A stretch of 64,000 bases of DNA, taken from contig NZ_CP010945.1 in the NCBI RefSeq assembly GCF_000293885.2, positions 4,112,001-4,176,000 on the forward strand, read 5' to 3'. The notes below the pieces were generated by a model that was not told the origin of the DNA, did no database searches, and saw nothing but the letters and a program-made list of their open reading frames with translations. Positions 47,801-56,251 of this stretch are shown piece after piece (within the stretch, counting starts at the first letter, position 1; every line of letters begins with the position of its first letter). The DNA comes from Pseudomonas fluorescens NCIMB 11764. GTDB lineage: Bacteria; Pseudomonadota; Gammaproteobacteria; Pseudomonadales; Pseudomonadaceae. A program made the position numbers and the translations under genes.

Positions 47801-49724
47801 GATGAGGCTGGCTGACAGGCCCATCACGTCGTTTTCTCCTGTGTTACCGGTACCCTTGGATATCAAAAGCACCCACGACGTCCTGGTACGCAGGGCGCTG
47901 GAACTTTATCCGATGCATTCTCCCGTAAAAATTCACGCCTTGGTGAATGCGCTGGGGGGGAACTTGACCGTCGTCCTGAAAAAGCTGGAAGCGCTGAGGC
48001 TGCAATTTCAAACCATCAGGCAGGTTCTGAGCCACTGGGTCAGTCGGCAAACCTGGCATCAGCCGCCCGAGGGCTCAAGGCAGGAGGTCAGTCGGCTCAG
48101 CAAAGAGCGCGTTGCTCAGGCAATCATTCGCTGCTGGCGCAACGAACCCGTGACGACAGAGTCTGGTGAGAAGCTTCTCACCACACTCACGATTGACGCC
48201 CGGCCCCTGGGCGAATTGCCAGTCATCGTCGCGGATTTCAGTCACGTAGACAGGCTGGTGATGGACGGCGTGGGCGCCAGCGCCGGGCTGAATGCTTTTC
48301 TGCAAAACTTCAAAAATCTTCGAAGCCTGTCACTGAGGGGCAATCAACTGACAAGGTTGCCGCTGGCGCTGGGCGCGATGTCCAGGCTGGTTCATCTGGA
48401 TCTGAGCGATAACCTGATCCAACTGACCACCGAGTCGGTGACTCAATTGGCGGGCATGACCAGCCTGCAATCGCTGAACCTGGCCTTTAATCCGCACCTC
48501 ACGAGGGCGCCCGATGTCAGCAGGCTGCAACACCTGGAGCACCTGAACCTGCAAGGGACCGGGATAAAAACGTGGCCTTCGGGCGCCTCCAGTCTGCCGC
48601 GACTGCGCGAGTTCGATCTACGTGACAATCAGATAGAAACGCTACCGGAGGAGGTATTCAGGGCCCATGCGGTCCCTAACAAGAGCACCAACCTTCATGG
48701 CAACCCGTTGTCTGCCGACGCGTTGAAAAAGGTCGCTGCACATCAGCAGAAAACCGGCGTGAGCCTCGGGGTCATTGCCTCGGAATATCGTCGTTCAACG
48801 GTGTACACGCCAGTCGAGGCGCAAAGTTCAGCGTGGCTTGCAGGTCCAGGCTCGACAGAAACCCTTCGCAAGCGTGAGTTGTGGGATTCCTTGCGGGCCT
48901 ATCCAGACTCCAGGGGGTTTTTCAATGTACTTGCACGACTGTCCGAAACAGCCGACTACACCCATCTTTTCAACCACTTCAGCCAGCGGATCTGGAACGT
49001 TCTGGAGGTCGCGGCGGAAGACGAACGGATGCGACGCAGGCTGTTTCGCCTGGCTGAGGTCGGAAGGTTCAGCGTTGATGGCTACTCGGCACTCTTCAGT
49101 GAGATGGAAATACAGGTGTTGTTTTATCGGGCCATGACCGCGGCCCTGGCCGGGGCGGCATCGGTGGAGCAGCAACTGATCACCCTGCTCAGGGGGTTGT
49201 TCAGGTTACATGAGGTCGAGGGATTCGCGCTGGCGGATATCAATGCGCGGACCGGTCCGCAGTCTCGAAGCTACGAGCATGCCCTGGAGATCAGTCTTGC
49301 GTATCGCGTGGGGCTGGCCGAACGCCTGGGCTTGCCGGGTCAGCCGAGAACGCGGGTATCGGCGTTGAATGTCGAGGTGGCTCCGGCGGCACTGGAGCGG
49401 GCTTTTCAAAAAGTACTGAGCACCGAACGCACCAGCGCGTTACTGGAATGGACCATCACTCAACAGTTTTGGGTGGAATATCTGGAAGAATCACATCCAG
49501 ACCGTTTCCTGGCCGTCGCCGACCGGTCGGCGCGGGAGTTTGCGCAAGTGGAGGGGCAGGCTGAACTCTCGCGCGCGGTGGCCACGGAACGCCTGAATGC
49601 CATTTTTGACAACTTCAAAAATGAGCGTCGGGCATTGCTCAGGCAACTCACTGGCGCGGCATTGACACGCCATCCCGCAGCGCCTGTCCCGAGTTCCAGC
49701 GCCCATTCGGGGGCGTCCCGATGA
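44859..49724 (+). CDS. Very large LRR protein with DUF6543-like N-terminus and NEL-type E3 ligase-like C-terminus
   Basis: ATG 44859 gives 1621 residues; a GTG nine bases earlier is possible. The N-terminal half resembles the DUF6543/dermonecrotic-toxin-like region of Pseudomonas (DPLHPLKEYVSFKDFEVELS and RTTAFRKFFMRYI). A hydrophobic patch (LNLLLFGASFVPFVGHILLA, about residues 400-430) may enter membranes. Leucine-rich repeats follow at about residues 1150-1275 (LRSLSLRGNQLTRLPLAL, LREFDLRDNQIETLP). The last 300 residues match NEL E3 ligases in outline (LWDSLRAYPDSRGFFNVLAR), but at the CxD motif the text is FSVDGYSALF: Ser1405, not Cys. No signal peptide. Probably a delivered effector or toxin; the loss of Cys would end ligase action. 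Confidence 0.8.
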   Translation: MSSLPANPNIPVLTPDQQGVFFDLIKSNTPGWLLTASSQLRRELYESLITSHRSRSELGDILKGLKSPESFCTPLLAQAMSDKLGTPLDTVGVIFQHVRSTSSLLGLRKKLVLPIDRDLLSAACENFELNETLPGNYSNTSLIYIPESITGTVNEIVSIEPHEFAALCRKLDLGKQYQAHVQSLFQPASGINELRNKYVAHAKNSFEVQRHIALMKKTVSTEMHQVLKAVKEQQPVKLGTNTLGYQALTMFDVTINGAMFIGPVGEHEDDDYRCVVYLPDDPLHPLKEYVSFKDFEVELSGRLRTTAFRKFFMRYIKLGERSAFLQALDKGLTSPASSPLPASSVYVSLSGADIQGDMFQEIFRQYTSQVMADTRLLVVPTDDEDEKTRLDRLETYKSIGLNLLLFGASFVPFVGHILLAVTVMQLLSEVYEGVASWSRGEQEQATDYLFDTVENLILMAAFAAGSAAVGTAYKTIRTSVFIERLRKVPGVDSRGRLWNPDLSGYQQSRRLPRTLAPDVRGLHWVGGQAYLPIDTSLYAVRPKPATDLWEVIPPVNSVGTYAPELETNDAGAWRHDSELPQEWDRLKLFRRFGYTREQLSDTAATQILAVCGIDDTLLRQAHVDRSRPPALLVDTVQRFRADAAVTDFIDQLKTPSSASLADPDLQLHLLTASSHWPVNSAIKVVNAAGRQVSFYGAATAVPGKTVSLNQDALHKGQLHTALLSALDNAQRQSLLGSNTQGATVQATALTTIIANQAESNKLALFERIHERTEVPGDARATVLMQKIAHLPSAIAEELVRHADTGEWSSLEAGNVPLRLAEEARRYMQLVHVSRAYEGLYLNAVGGSSTDRLVLDTLEQLPGWAGNARVQIEGSSSAHDEVAGIGLVQATEKVQVSVHPDRYSVSVGDSTPATTFQKRTREHYFKALWHGLSAQRKTALGVNLDDGGAALRQKITQLALTRRAAIAQLIDAQPSRSGYTSPMRLADRPITSFSPVLPVPLDIKSTHDVLVRRALELYPMHSPVKIHALVNALGGNLTVVLKKLEALRLQFQTIRQVLSHWVSRQTWHQPPEGSRQEVSRLSKERVAQAIIRCWRNEPVTTESGEKLLTTLTIDARPLGELPVIVADFSHVDRLVMDGVGASAGLNAFLQNFKNLRSLSLRGNQLTRLPLALGAMSRLVHLDLSDNLIQLTTESVTQLAGMTSLQSLNLAFNPHLTRAPDVSRLQHLEHLNLQGTGIKTWPSGASSLPRLREFDLRDNQIETLPEEVFRAHAVPNKSTNLHGNPLSADALKKVAAHQQKTGVSLGVIASEYRRSTVYTPVEAQSSAWLAGPGSTETLRKRELWDSLRAYPDSRGFFNVLARLSETADYTHLFNHFSQRIWNVLEVAAEDERMRRRLFRLAEVGRFSVDGYSALFSEMEIQVLFYRAMTAALAGAASVEQQLITLLRGLFRLHEVEGFALADINARTGPQSRSYEHALEISLAYRVGLAERLGLPGQPRTRVSALNVEVAPAALERAFQKVLSTERTSALLEWTITQQFWVEYLEESHPDRFLAVADRSAREFAQVEGQAELSRAVATERLNAIFDNFKNERRALLRQLTGAALTRHPAAPVPSSSAHSGASR

Positions 49725-52700
49725 ACGATTTCACTCACGATCCTGTCGACGGCCAGACGCCGTCGGCAATGCCAGGATGGCGTGCCGAACTGAAAGCCGG
49801 TATCGATCTCGCCTTGCCACAATCCCCGGGCCAGTTTGGCGAACGCTTGATCAAGGAAAAGTGGGGGGCGGGCATCGATCCGCAGACGGCCTTGCTGGTC
49901 ACGCTCGATTACAACTACAAGGGGCATCCTGCAGAAAACGGTATCGAGCAGGGGCGGGTGGCGAGCTCCCGGTCGCTGCTGCAAACGTTGCTGTCCAACG
50001 ACCAGACTGTGGGGGACGGCCGTTTCGCCGAAACCGCGTTCGGCTTGTACACGCCACCGGATATCGGACCCGCCGTACGCATCGTGGAAAATGCCGATGA
50101 GTTTGCCGATCACGGCAGCGGCAATCACCAGACGTATGAAGGTGTTTATCGCCGAACCGCACCGCAAGTCTACGGGCCGCCGACACAGATCAATCTCAGG
50201 CCAGCCGAGTTCAAGAAGTGGGTCTGGGAACTGGAATTGAAGGGCTTGTACGAAGCGTATCTCGGTCAAGCCTGGCCGGCCGATGACGTCATTCTCGCAC
50301 CCAAACCTTATGCGTTGAGAACGTCGGTCAAAGCGGCGTTCGTCATGGCGGCCTGGTTGCAACTTCACGAACAGCGCCTGTCGCCAAAAGGCCTGAAGCT
50401 TGCGATGCAAGCGGCAGGTTTGCCGCCGGATCAGCCGTGGGAAACGCTGACCATCGAGCAACTGCAAGCACCGACTCTCGCTCCTTCAGCCGTCAGGGCC
50501 GGGCGGTTGAAGCTCTACCGTTACACCGCGACAGATATCTGGGCCTTCCGTGACACCGCCAGTGCCAGAGTGCTGTTGTTCATCCCCGGCAATTCTTCCC
50601 CGCTGCACGAATTCGCCGACGCGACTCAACTGCACCAATGGATTGCCGCACAAGGCCGGGTGAATGAAACGAAACAGGCTTTGGCCGCCCACTTTGCCGA
50701 GGATGATCGCGAGGACGGTACGTTTCATGCCGGTGTCCTGACGGCGCTGGATGGCATGGCGTTGTATCCGGGGAAACACTGGCTGACGAACAATGCCGGC
50801 TTTTTCAACAACGACGGCTACTGGGATCCGGACGAGTACATCGGCTACGACGATCCTGCATCCGCCACCGATGCGTTTGCCCACTGCGTGCTGACGATGA
50901 AGCAGGCCGCCCGGGCCACTGTCCAAAGCATCCGTGACGATGCCCAGGTCAATCGTGGCAATCTAAGCGCAGTCGTTGAACCGCTTGTGCAGTGGGTCAA
51001 CCGGTTCGGGCCACTGGCGTTGTTCGTTCCGGGAGGCGAGGGGATACTGGCGCTGGCCGGACTTATTGACGCGGGCTACGGCATTGATCAGGTGGCCAAT
51101 GGCACAACTTCACGCGATCGCTCAGAGGGCGTGACGCGCACTGTTTTTGGCTTGCTCAATGCGTTGCCGGTAGGCGCGGAGGTGGCGCTGAAAGGGGAAA
51201 CGGCCATCGTCGATTCAGCAGCGGAAGAACTCAGGCCTGAGTCGGAAGTGGCCGTTGCCCCGACGCCCGATCCGGTGAGCGTGACGCCAGCGAGCCGCGT
51301 CGAGCTCATTCGCGCCATCGGCCCCTCGGTGGCGTCTTTCAGTGATGAAGTGCTGGCACAGATCGGCAAGGTCAGCGCGATTGACGACGATATGCTGCGG
51401 TTGATGCAGGCTGGCCGCTCGCCGACGCCCTTGCTGGCGGACACCATCAGTCGCTTCAGGATCGATCACGATCTCGGCCCGGTCGGGGAGGCTGCGCAAT
51501 TCAGTCAGCGTTACGAAGCACTCCAGCGTTCGGAGCACGAATGGGTCCGTCTGTTCCAGCAGCAGTACCCGGACCTGCCAACAGCCGCGATCGAGCAAAT
51601 GCTTGACCGCTACGGCGTGGACATCCAACAGACACCCGACGTGGCCGATGCCAGGCAGCTTTTCGCACGCCTGGACGGCAAGGCACGGGAATACCAACAA
51701 CATGTGCGGCTCAATCGCGCCTATGAAGGTTTTTATCTGCGGGCGGTTGCGAATGCCGACACGGACACGCTGGCCTTGCACTCCCTGAAAAACCTGCCCG
51801 GCTGGCCGCAAGATTTGCGAATCGAGGTCCTCGACGGTTCGTCCACCGGCCGGGTTCTTGACCGTTGCGGGCCCCTTGATGCCACCCATTACCGAAGCGT
51901 CATCAAGGCAGGCAACGGTTACCTGCGGCAGGGTCGGCCAACGGATTTCTATGACGCGATCCTCGGCGTGCTGTCGGACGAGGAACGCTCGGTGTTGCAT
52001 CTCACATCACGGAATCCGGCCAGCGAGTTGCGGCTAAGCCTCAGCGATTGTGCATTGTCCCGAGCTGAAACCCTGCTCGGTTTGCAAAGGCTCGATTCAG
52101 GGCTGACCTTCGAACGCCAGGGGTTGCGCGGTGGAGGCTACCCGTCGACGCCTCAGGGTGAAGCCATGGCATTGCAAGCCACCCGATTACAGATCAAGGA
52201 TATTTACCCGGACTTCACCGATGCTGAGGTGGATCAGGTCATACAGCGCGAAGGCGTCTCGGTACAGGCGTATATCGATCGGCTGAATCTGCAGTTCCAA
52301 CAACTCAACACCGAGTTGAATGGCTGGGTCGAGCAAACGGTGCAAGACATTGCCGACATGGACATTCCCATGCTGGCCATGGGCGATGAAGAGGCGGCGG
52401 GTATGAACCCTGCCCAAATTGCCGTGCACAATGCCCACTTCCTGCAAATGGCCTTGCACGAGGAACAGACAGTCAGGACGGAGCTCGCCGTGGAACTTGC
52501 CGCCATTTGGCAAAAGCGCGCGCCGAACCGCCGTGTCAGGCTCGATCTCGCCTTCGAGGACTATCACCGACTGCCCACCCTGAGCGTGCGGCTTGATGAT
52601 GTGGTCGAATTGTCGATGCAAGGCTTCCATCTGACCGAGGAGGACAGTCTGAACGGCTTTCTCGAGAGCTTCCCGAATCTCGAGGTGTTGAATCTGGAAA

Positions 52701-53536
52701 ACGTCGACTTGCGTCATTTCCTGGTGGACGGCCAGGAAGGGAATGCCTTGCCGCCTGCTCTGTGCCAGTTGAGAAACCTGTCCTCACTCAATCTGCGCGC
52801 CACCCAGCTGGTATTCAGTGAACGCGCTGCTTCACAACTGACTGAGCTGAAAAGCTTGCAAAGCCTCGACCTGAGCGACAACCCGTTGGGTGTACCGCCG
52901 ATGGTGCTGGGCTTGAACAATCTGCGCCAACTCAACCTGCGCAATACCCGCATCAGCCATTGCCCGGTCGGGATCATGGATGAGCCATACCTGACGTCCC
53001 TGGATTTGCGCGATAACCAGATCACGCGCATCCCCCAAGCGGTGCTGAACCAGGCGATCGCCAGGGATCGGGTGCTGCTGTGGAACAACCCGTTGAGCGA
53101 TGAAGACACCTTGCAGCGGCTGGTCGCGCATCGAGAACAAACGGGGATCAACCTGTGGTTGAGTGCACAGGGTGCTGACTATGCGAGTCCGTTGGCCTGG
53201 TTGAACGGGATTGAACCAGGGCTGCGCGAGGCCAGGATGCAGGTCTGGCTGCGACTGGCGCTCAAGCCGGGTGGTGGGCGGTTTCTAGGGACCATGAACA
53301 CGTTGACCCTCACCCCGGATTTTCGGGTCAATTACCTGGATCTTCAGGCACGGGTATGGCGGCTGTTGAGTGAAGCGGATGCTTCGGATGAATTGTGGGG
53401 CCGATTGACCCTGAATCCACTGATGCCGGCGGGCGCGTTCGATAACCCGTTTGCGGTGTTCACCACACTGGAAAACCGTGCGCAGATTTACCGGGACTGG
53501 GTGGCTTTGGGGCGACCGATTCCGATCGAGCGATAG
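49721..53536 (+). CDS. Very large LRR protein, paralogue of its neighbour, with short tail
   Basis: The protein has 1271 residues; its ATG overlaps the previous stop by four bases, so the two are translated together. It shares blocks with the first (VRLNRAYEGFYLRAVANADT beside VHVSRAYEGLYLNAVGGSST, and KNLPGWPQDLRIEV beside EQLPGWAGNARVQI), so both come from one ancestor. LRRs run at about residues 1020-1130 (LSSLNLRATQLVFSER, LTSLDLRDNQITRIPQ). The protein ends about 30 residues past a stretch GAFDNPFAVFTTLE where NEL proteins have the CxD motif; Ala1239 is at the Cys position and the rest of the NEL domain is absent. No signal peptide. Probably an effector, or a companion of the first protein. 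Confidence 0.78.
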   Translation: MNDFTHDPVDGQTPSAMPGWRAELKAGIDLALPQSPGQFGERLIKEKWGAGIDPQTALLVTLDYNYKGHPAENGIEQGRVASSRSLLQTLLSNDQTVGDGRFAETAFGLYTPPDIGPAVRIVENADEFADHGSGNHQTYEGVYRRTAPQVYGPPTQINLRPAEFKKWVWELELKGLYEAYLGQAWPADDVILAPKPYALRTSVKAAFVMAAWLQLHEQRLSPKGLKLAMQAAGLPPDQPWETLTIEQLQAPTLAPSAVRAGRLKLYRYTATDIWAFRDTASARVLLFIPGNSSPLHEFADATQLHQWIAAQGRVNETKQALAAHFAEDDREDGTFHAGVLTALDGMALYPGKHWLTNNAGFFNNDGYWDPDEYIGYDDPASATDAFAHCVLTMKQAARATVQSIRDDAQVNRGNLSAVVEPLVQWVNRFGPLALFVPGGEGILALAGLIDAGYGIDQVANGTTSRDRSEGVTRTVFGLLNALPVGAEVALKGETAIVDSAAEELRPESEVAVAPTPDPVSVTPASRVELIRAIGPSVASFSDEVLAQIGKVSAIDDDMLRLMQAGRSPTPLLADTISRFRIDHDLGPVGEAAQFSQRYEALQRSEHEWVRLFQQQYPDLPTAAIEQMLDRYGVDIQQTPDVADARQLFARLDGKAREYQQHVRLNRAYEGFYLRAVANADTDTLALHSLKNLPGWPQDLRIEVLDGSSTGRVLDRCGPLDATHYRSVIKAGNGYLRQGRPTDFYDAILGVLSDEERSVLHLTSRNPASELRLSLSDCALSRAETLLGLQRLDSGLTFERQGLRGGGYPSTPQGEAMALQATRLQIKDIYPDFTDAEVDQVIQREGVSVQAYIDRLNLQFQQLNTELNGWVEQTVQDIADMDIPMLAMGDEEAAGMNPAQIAVHNAHFLQMALHEEQTVRTELAVELAAIWQKRAPNRRVRLDLAFEDYHRLPTLSVRLDDVVELSMQGFHLTEEDSLNGFLESFPNLEVLNLENVDLRHFLVDGQEGNALPPALCQLRNLSSLNLRATQLVFSERAASQLTELKSLQSLDLSDNPLGVPPMVLGLNNLRQLNLRNTRISHCPVGIMDEPYLTSLDLRDNQITRIPQAVLNQAIARDRVLLWNNPLSDEDTLQRLVAHREQTGINLWLSAQGADYASPLAWLNGIEPGLREARMQVWLRLALKPGGGRFLGTMNTLTLTPDFRVNYLDLQARVWRLLSEADASDELWGRLTLNPLMPAGAFDNPFAVFTTLENRAQIYRDWVALGRPIPIER

Positions 53537-53552
53537 CAGATGGGTGGAGCCG

Positions 53553-53586
53553 ATAAAGCCCTGATCCCATTGGACCAGGGCTTTAT
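53553..53586. terminator. Hairpin between convergent genes
   Basis: ATAAAGCCCTG and CAGGGCTTTAT form an 11-bp stem with a 12-base spacer that has further pairing. It lies 17 bases after the LRR gene stop and before the DUF934 stop, so it may end transcription from both sides. Confidence 0.7.
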
Positions 53587-53590
53587 GTGG

Positions 53591-54085
53591 TCAGCGGCGA
53601 CGGAACAACGGCAGCGGTTCGTCGGTGGCGGCCTGATAGGTCACCGAGAAGTCCTTGAGACCTTCCAGGGCTTCGTACGGATCTTTGTCGGCACGAATCG
53701 CAAAGGCGTCAAAACCACAGCGATGCATGTAAAACAGCTGGTCGCGCAACACATCGCCAATCGCCCGCAGTTCACCTTTGAAACCGTAACGGTCACGCAG
53801 CAGGCGGGCGTTGGAGTAGTTGCGGCCATCAGTGAAGGCCGGGAAGTTCAAGGCGATGACCTGGAAGTTCGCGACGTCTTCACCGATCTCTTCGGCTTCT
53901 TCATCGGCATCCAGCCATACACCCAGGCCGCCATCACGGGCCTTGAGCATGCGGCTGTGCTCGCGCCACAGTTGCAACGGGACGATCAGGTCGTCGCAGT
54001 TGCTGATCTCGTCGATGTTGAAGTCCTTTGGCAACAGGTGCCAGGTTTCGTCGACGACTTCGTTGTTCTTAATGATTCGCTGCAT
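53591..54085 (-). CDS. DUF934-family protein linked to sulfite reductase
   Basis: The 164-residue protein (ATG 54085, MQRIIKNNEVVDETWHLL) has the DUF934 pattern: GVWLDADEEAEEIGEDV, the middle NFPAFTDGRNYSNARLLRDR and LRAIGDVLRDQLFYMHRCGF. It almost always follows the hemoprotein sulfite reductase gene and is thought to assist sulfite reduction. The start overlaps the cysI end by 17 bases, so the two are coupled. No metal or cofactor motif is seen. Confidence 0.88.
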   Translation of the reverse strand: MQRIIKNNEVVDETWHLLPKDFNIDEISNCDDLIVPLQLWREHSRMLKARDGGLGVWLDADEEAEEIGEDVANFQVIALNFPAFTDGRNYSNARLLRDRYGFKGELRAIGDVLRDQLFYMHRCGFDAFAIRADKDPYEALEGLKDFSVTYQAATDEPLPLFRRR

Positions 54086-55727
54086 AGACGCGTTCCTTGA
54101 AGAGGTCGATGCCAATACGCTGGTAGGTGTCGATGAAACGCTCGTCTTCGGTACGTTGTTCGATGTACACGTCGATCAGCTTTTCGATCACGTCAGGCAT
54201 GGCTTCCTGGGCAAAGGACGGGCCGAGGATCTTGCCCAGGCTCGCATCGCGGCTGGCGCTGCCGCCGAGGGATACCTGGTAGAACTCTTCGCCTTTCTTG
54301 TCCACCCCGAGGATGCCGATGTGGCCGACGTGGTGGTGACCACAGGCGTTCATGCAGCCGGAGATGTTCAGGTCGAGTTCGCCGATGTCGAACAGATAAT
54401 CCAGGTCGTCGAAACGGCGCTGGATCGATTCGGCGATCGGGATCGATTTGGCGTTGGCCAGCGAGCAGAAATCGCCGCCAGGGCAGCAGATGATGTCGGT
54501 CAGCAACCCGATGTTCGGCGTGGCGAAACCTTGCTCGCGCAATTCGCCCCACATGGCGAACAACTGGCTCTGTTCAACGTCGGCCAGAATGATGTTCTGC
54601 TCGTGGGAGGTGCGCAGTTGACCGAAACTGTAACGATCGGCCAGGTCGGACACGGCGTCGAGCTGCTTGTCGGTGATGTCGCCCGGCGCAACGCCGGTCG
54701 ACTTCAGGGACAGGGTCACGGCCACATAACCCGGCTTCTTGTGCGCCAGGGTATTGCGGGTACGCCAGCGAGCGAAGCCCGGGTGTTGCTTGTCGAGTTC
54801 GGCGAGTTCGGCGGTCTGGTTGTCCAGTGCCTTGTAGTCCGGGTCGACGAAGTGTTTGGCGACGCGATGCACTTCGGCTTCGGTCAGCGTGGTCTGGCCA
54901 CCGCGAAGGTGTTCCATTTCGGCATCGACTTTCTGTGCGAAGACTTCAGGCGTCAGGGCCTTGACCAGAATCTTGATCCGCGCCTTGTACTTGTTGTCGC
55001 GACGGCCATAGCGGTTGTACACACGCAGGATGGCGTCGAGGTAGCTCAACAGGTCTTGCCACGGCAGGAATTCATTGATGAACGCGCCAACCACCGGGGT
55101 GCGGCCCAGGCCACCGCCGACCAGCACACGGAAGCCCAGTTCGCCCGCAGCGTTGTGTACCGGCTCAAGGCCGATGTCATGGACTTCGATGGCGGCACGG
55201 TCGGAGGTCGAACCGTTGATCGCGATCTTGAATTTACGCGGCAGGTAAGCGAATTCCGGGTGGAATGTCGTCCATTGGCGAACGATCTCGCACCATGGGC
55301 GCGGGTCGATCAGCTCATCGGCAGCGACGCCGGCGAACTGGTCGGTGGTGACATTGCGCAGGCAGTTGCCGCTGGTCTGGATCGCGTGCATCTGCACGGT
55401 GGCCAGCTCAGCCAGGATGTCCGGGATGTCTTCCAGCGCCGGCCAGTTGAACTGCACGTTCTGGCGGGTACTGATGTGGGCATAGCCCTTGTCGTAGTCG
55501 CGGGCAATCTTCGCCATCATTCGCGTCTGGCGCGAAGTCAGCTGGCCGTAAGGCACCGCCACCCGCAACATCGGGGCGAAACGCTGGATATAAAGCCCGT
55601 TTTGCAAGCGCAGAGGGCGGAATTCTTCTTCGCTCAGCTCGCCTGCCAGATAGCGTCGGGTCTGATCACGGAACTGCTTGACGCGGTCCTCGATGATCCG
55701 CTGATCGTACTCGTCGTATACGTACAT
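54069..55727 (-). CDS. cysI: Sulfite/nitrite reductase hemoprotein (CysI-type)
   Basis: The 552-residue protein has two nitrite/sulfite reductase ferredoxin-like domains and the siroheme/4Fe-4S binding regions: TSGNCLRNVTTDQFAG, the Cys cluster pair in DIICCPGGDFCSLANAKSIP and ISGCMNACGHHHVGHIGILG. It reduces sulfite to sulfide for cysteine synthesis, with ferredoxin or a flavoprotein donor. ATG 55727 follows AGGA; the extension upstream was rejected as unlike coding. It is followed by its DUF934 partner. Confidence 0.93.
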   Translation of the reverse strand: MYVYDEYDQRIIEDRVKQFRDQTRRYLAGELSEEEFRPLRLQNGLYIQRFAPMLRVAVPYGQLTSRQTRMMAKIARDYDKGYAHISTRQNVQFNWPALEDIPDILAELATVQMHAIQTSGNCLRNVTTDQFAGVAADELIDPRPWCEIVRQWTTFHPEFAYLPRKFKIAINGSTSDRAAIEVHDIGLEPVHNAAGELGFRVLVGGGLGRTPVVGAFINEFLPWQDLLSYLDAILRVYNRYGRRDNKYKARIKILVKALTPEVFAQKVDAEMEHLRGGQTTLTEAEVHRVAKHFVDPDYKALDNQTAELAELDKQHPGFARWRTRNTLAHKKPGYVAVTLSLKSTGVAPGDITDKQLDAVSDLADRYSFGQLRTSHEQNIILADVEQSQLFAMWGELREQGFATPNIGLLTDIICCPGGDFCSLANAKSIPIAESIQRRFDDLDYLFDIGELDLNISGCMNACGHHHVGHIGILGVDKKGEEFYQVSLGGSASRDASLGKILGPSFAQEAMPDVIEKLIDVYIEQRTEDERFIDTYQRIGIDLFKERVYAANH

Positions 55728-56021
55728 ATAAGTCCTGTTCTCAGGCTTGGGCCGGTCGGATCCAGTGGCGATTTTCGCTTGCTGACATCTCCGATACTGC
55801 CTCGGCAATTCTGCGCGCACGGCCGCGCACTCCCTACGGAGCCGGGGCAAGATACCAGTTTGGAGTTATGCGCAAAAGTGATGTTTGAGTATATGCAAAG
55901 AACCAAAACGACTAACGAGAACCGTTATTGATAAACCCGTATTTGTGGTGTGGGCAATCCTCGTCTTTACTGTGGTCGAGTCTTTATGCAATCACCGATA
56001 AAACCGACAAGAGGCGATGCA

Positions 56022-56135
56022 ATGAGCAACCCTACCAAAGCTTCAAAGCCTGACAGTACGGTCGATGCGTGGGCCATTCTGTTTCTGATCATTCTGGTCG
56101 TAGGCACCGCGGTATTCTGGGTCAGCCATCAATAA
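56022..56135 (+). CDS. 37-residue single-span membrane protein
   Basis: ATG 56022 follows GAGG at seven bases. The product is MSNPTKASKPDSTVDAWAIL, then a membrane segment (LFLIILVVGTAVFWVSH). The small charged N-terminus and single span are typical of tiny membrane regulators. No family was recognised. It lies between the divergent cysI and the substrate-binding protein and is probably its own unit. Confidence 0.6.
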   Translation: MSNPTKASKPDSTVDAWAILFLIILVVGTAVFWVSHQ

Positions 56136-56251
56136 CCGACCCCGTCCGGGCCCGACGCTGACGATTGTCGGACAAAAACCGGAATAAACGCCGTTTTACG
56201 GAGGTTCGCTGGCTATAATGCGCAGCGAATTTCCGGGGGCTCGGACGATCA

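Noticed and set aside
54200..55931. A long plus-strand frame opposite cysI
   Set aside because: Antisense shadow of cysI; mixed composition with no recognisable fold.
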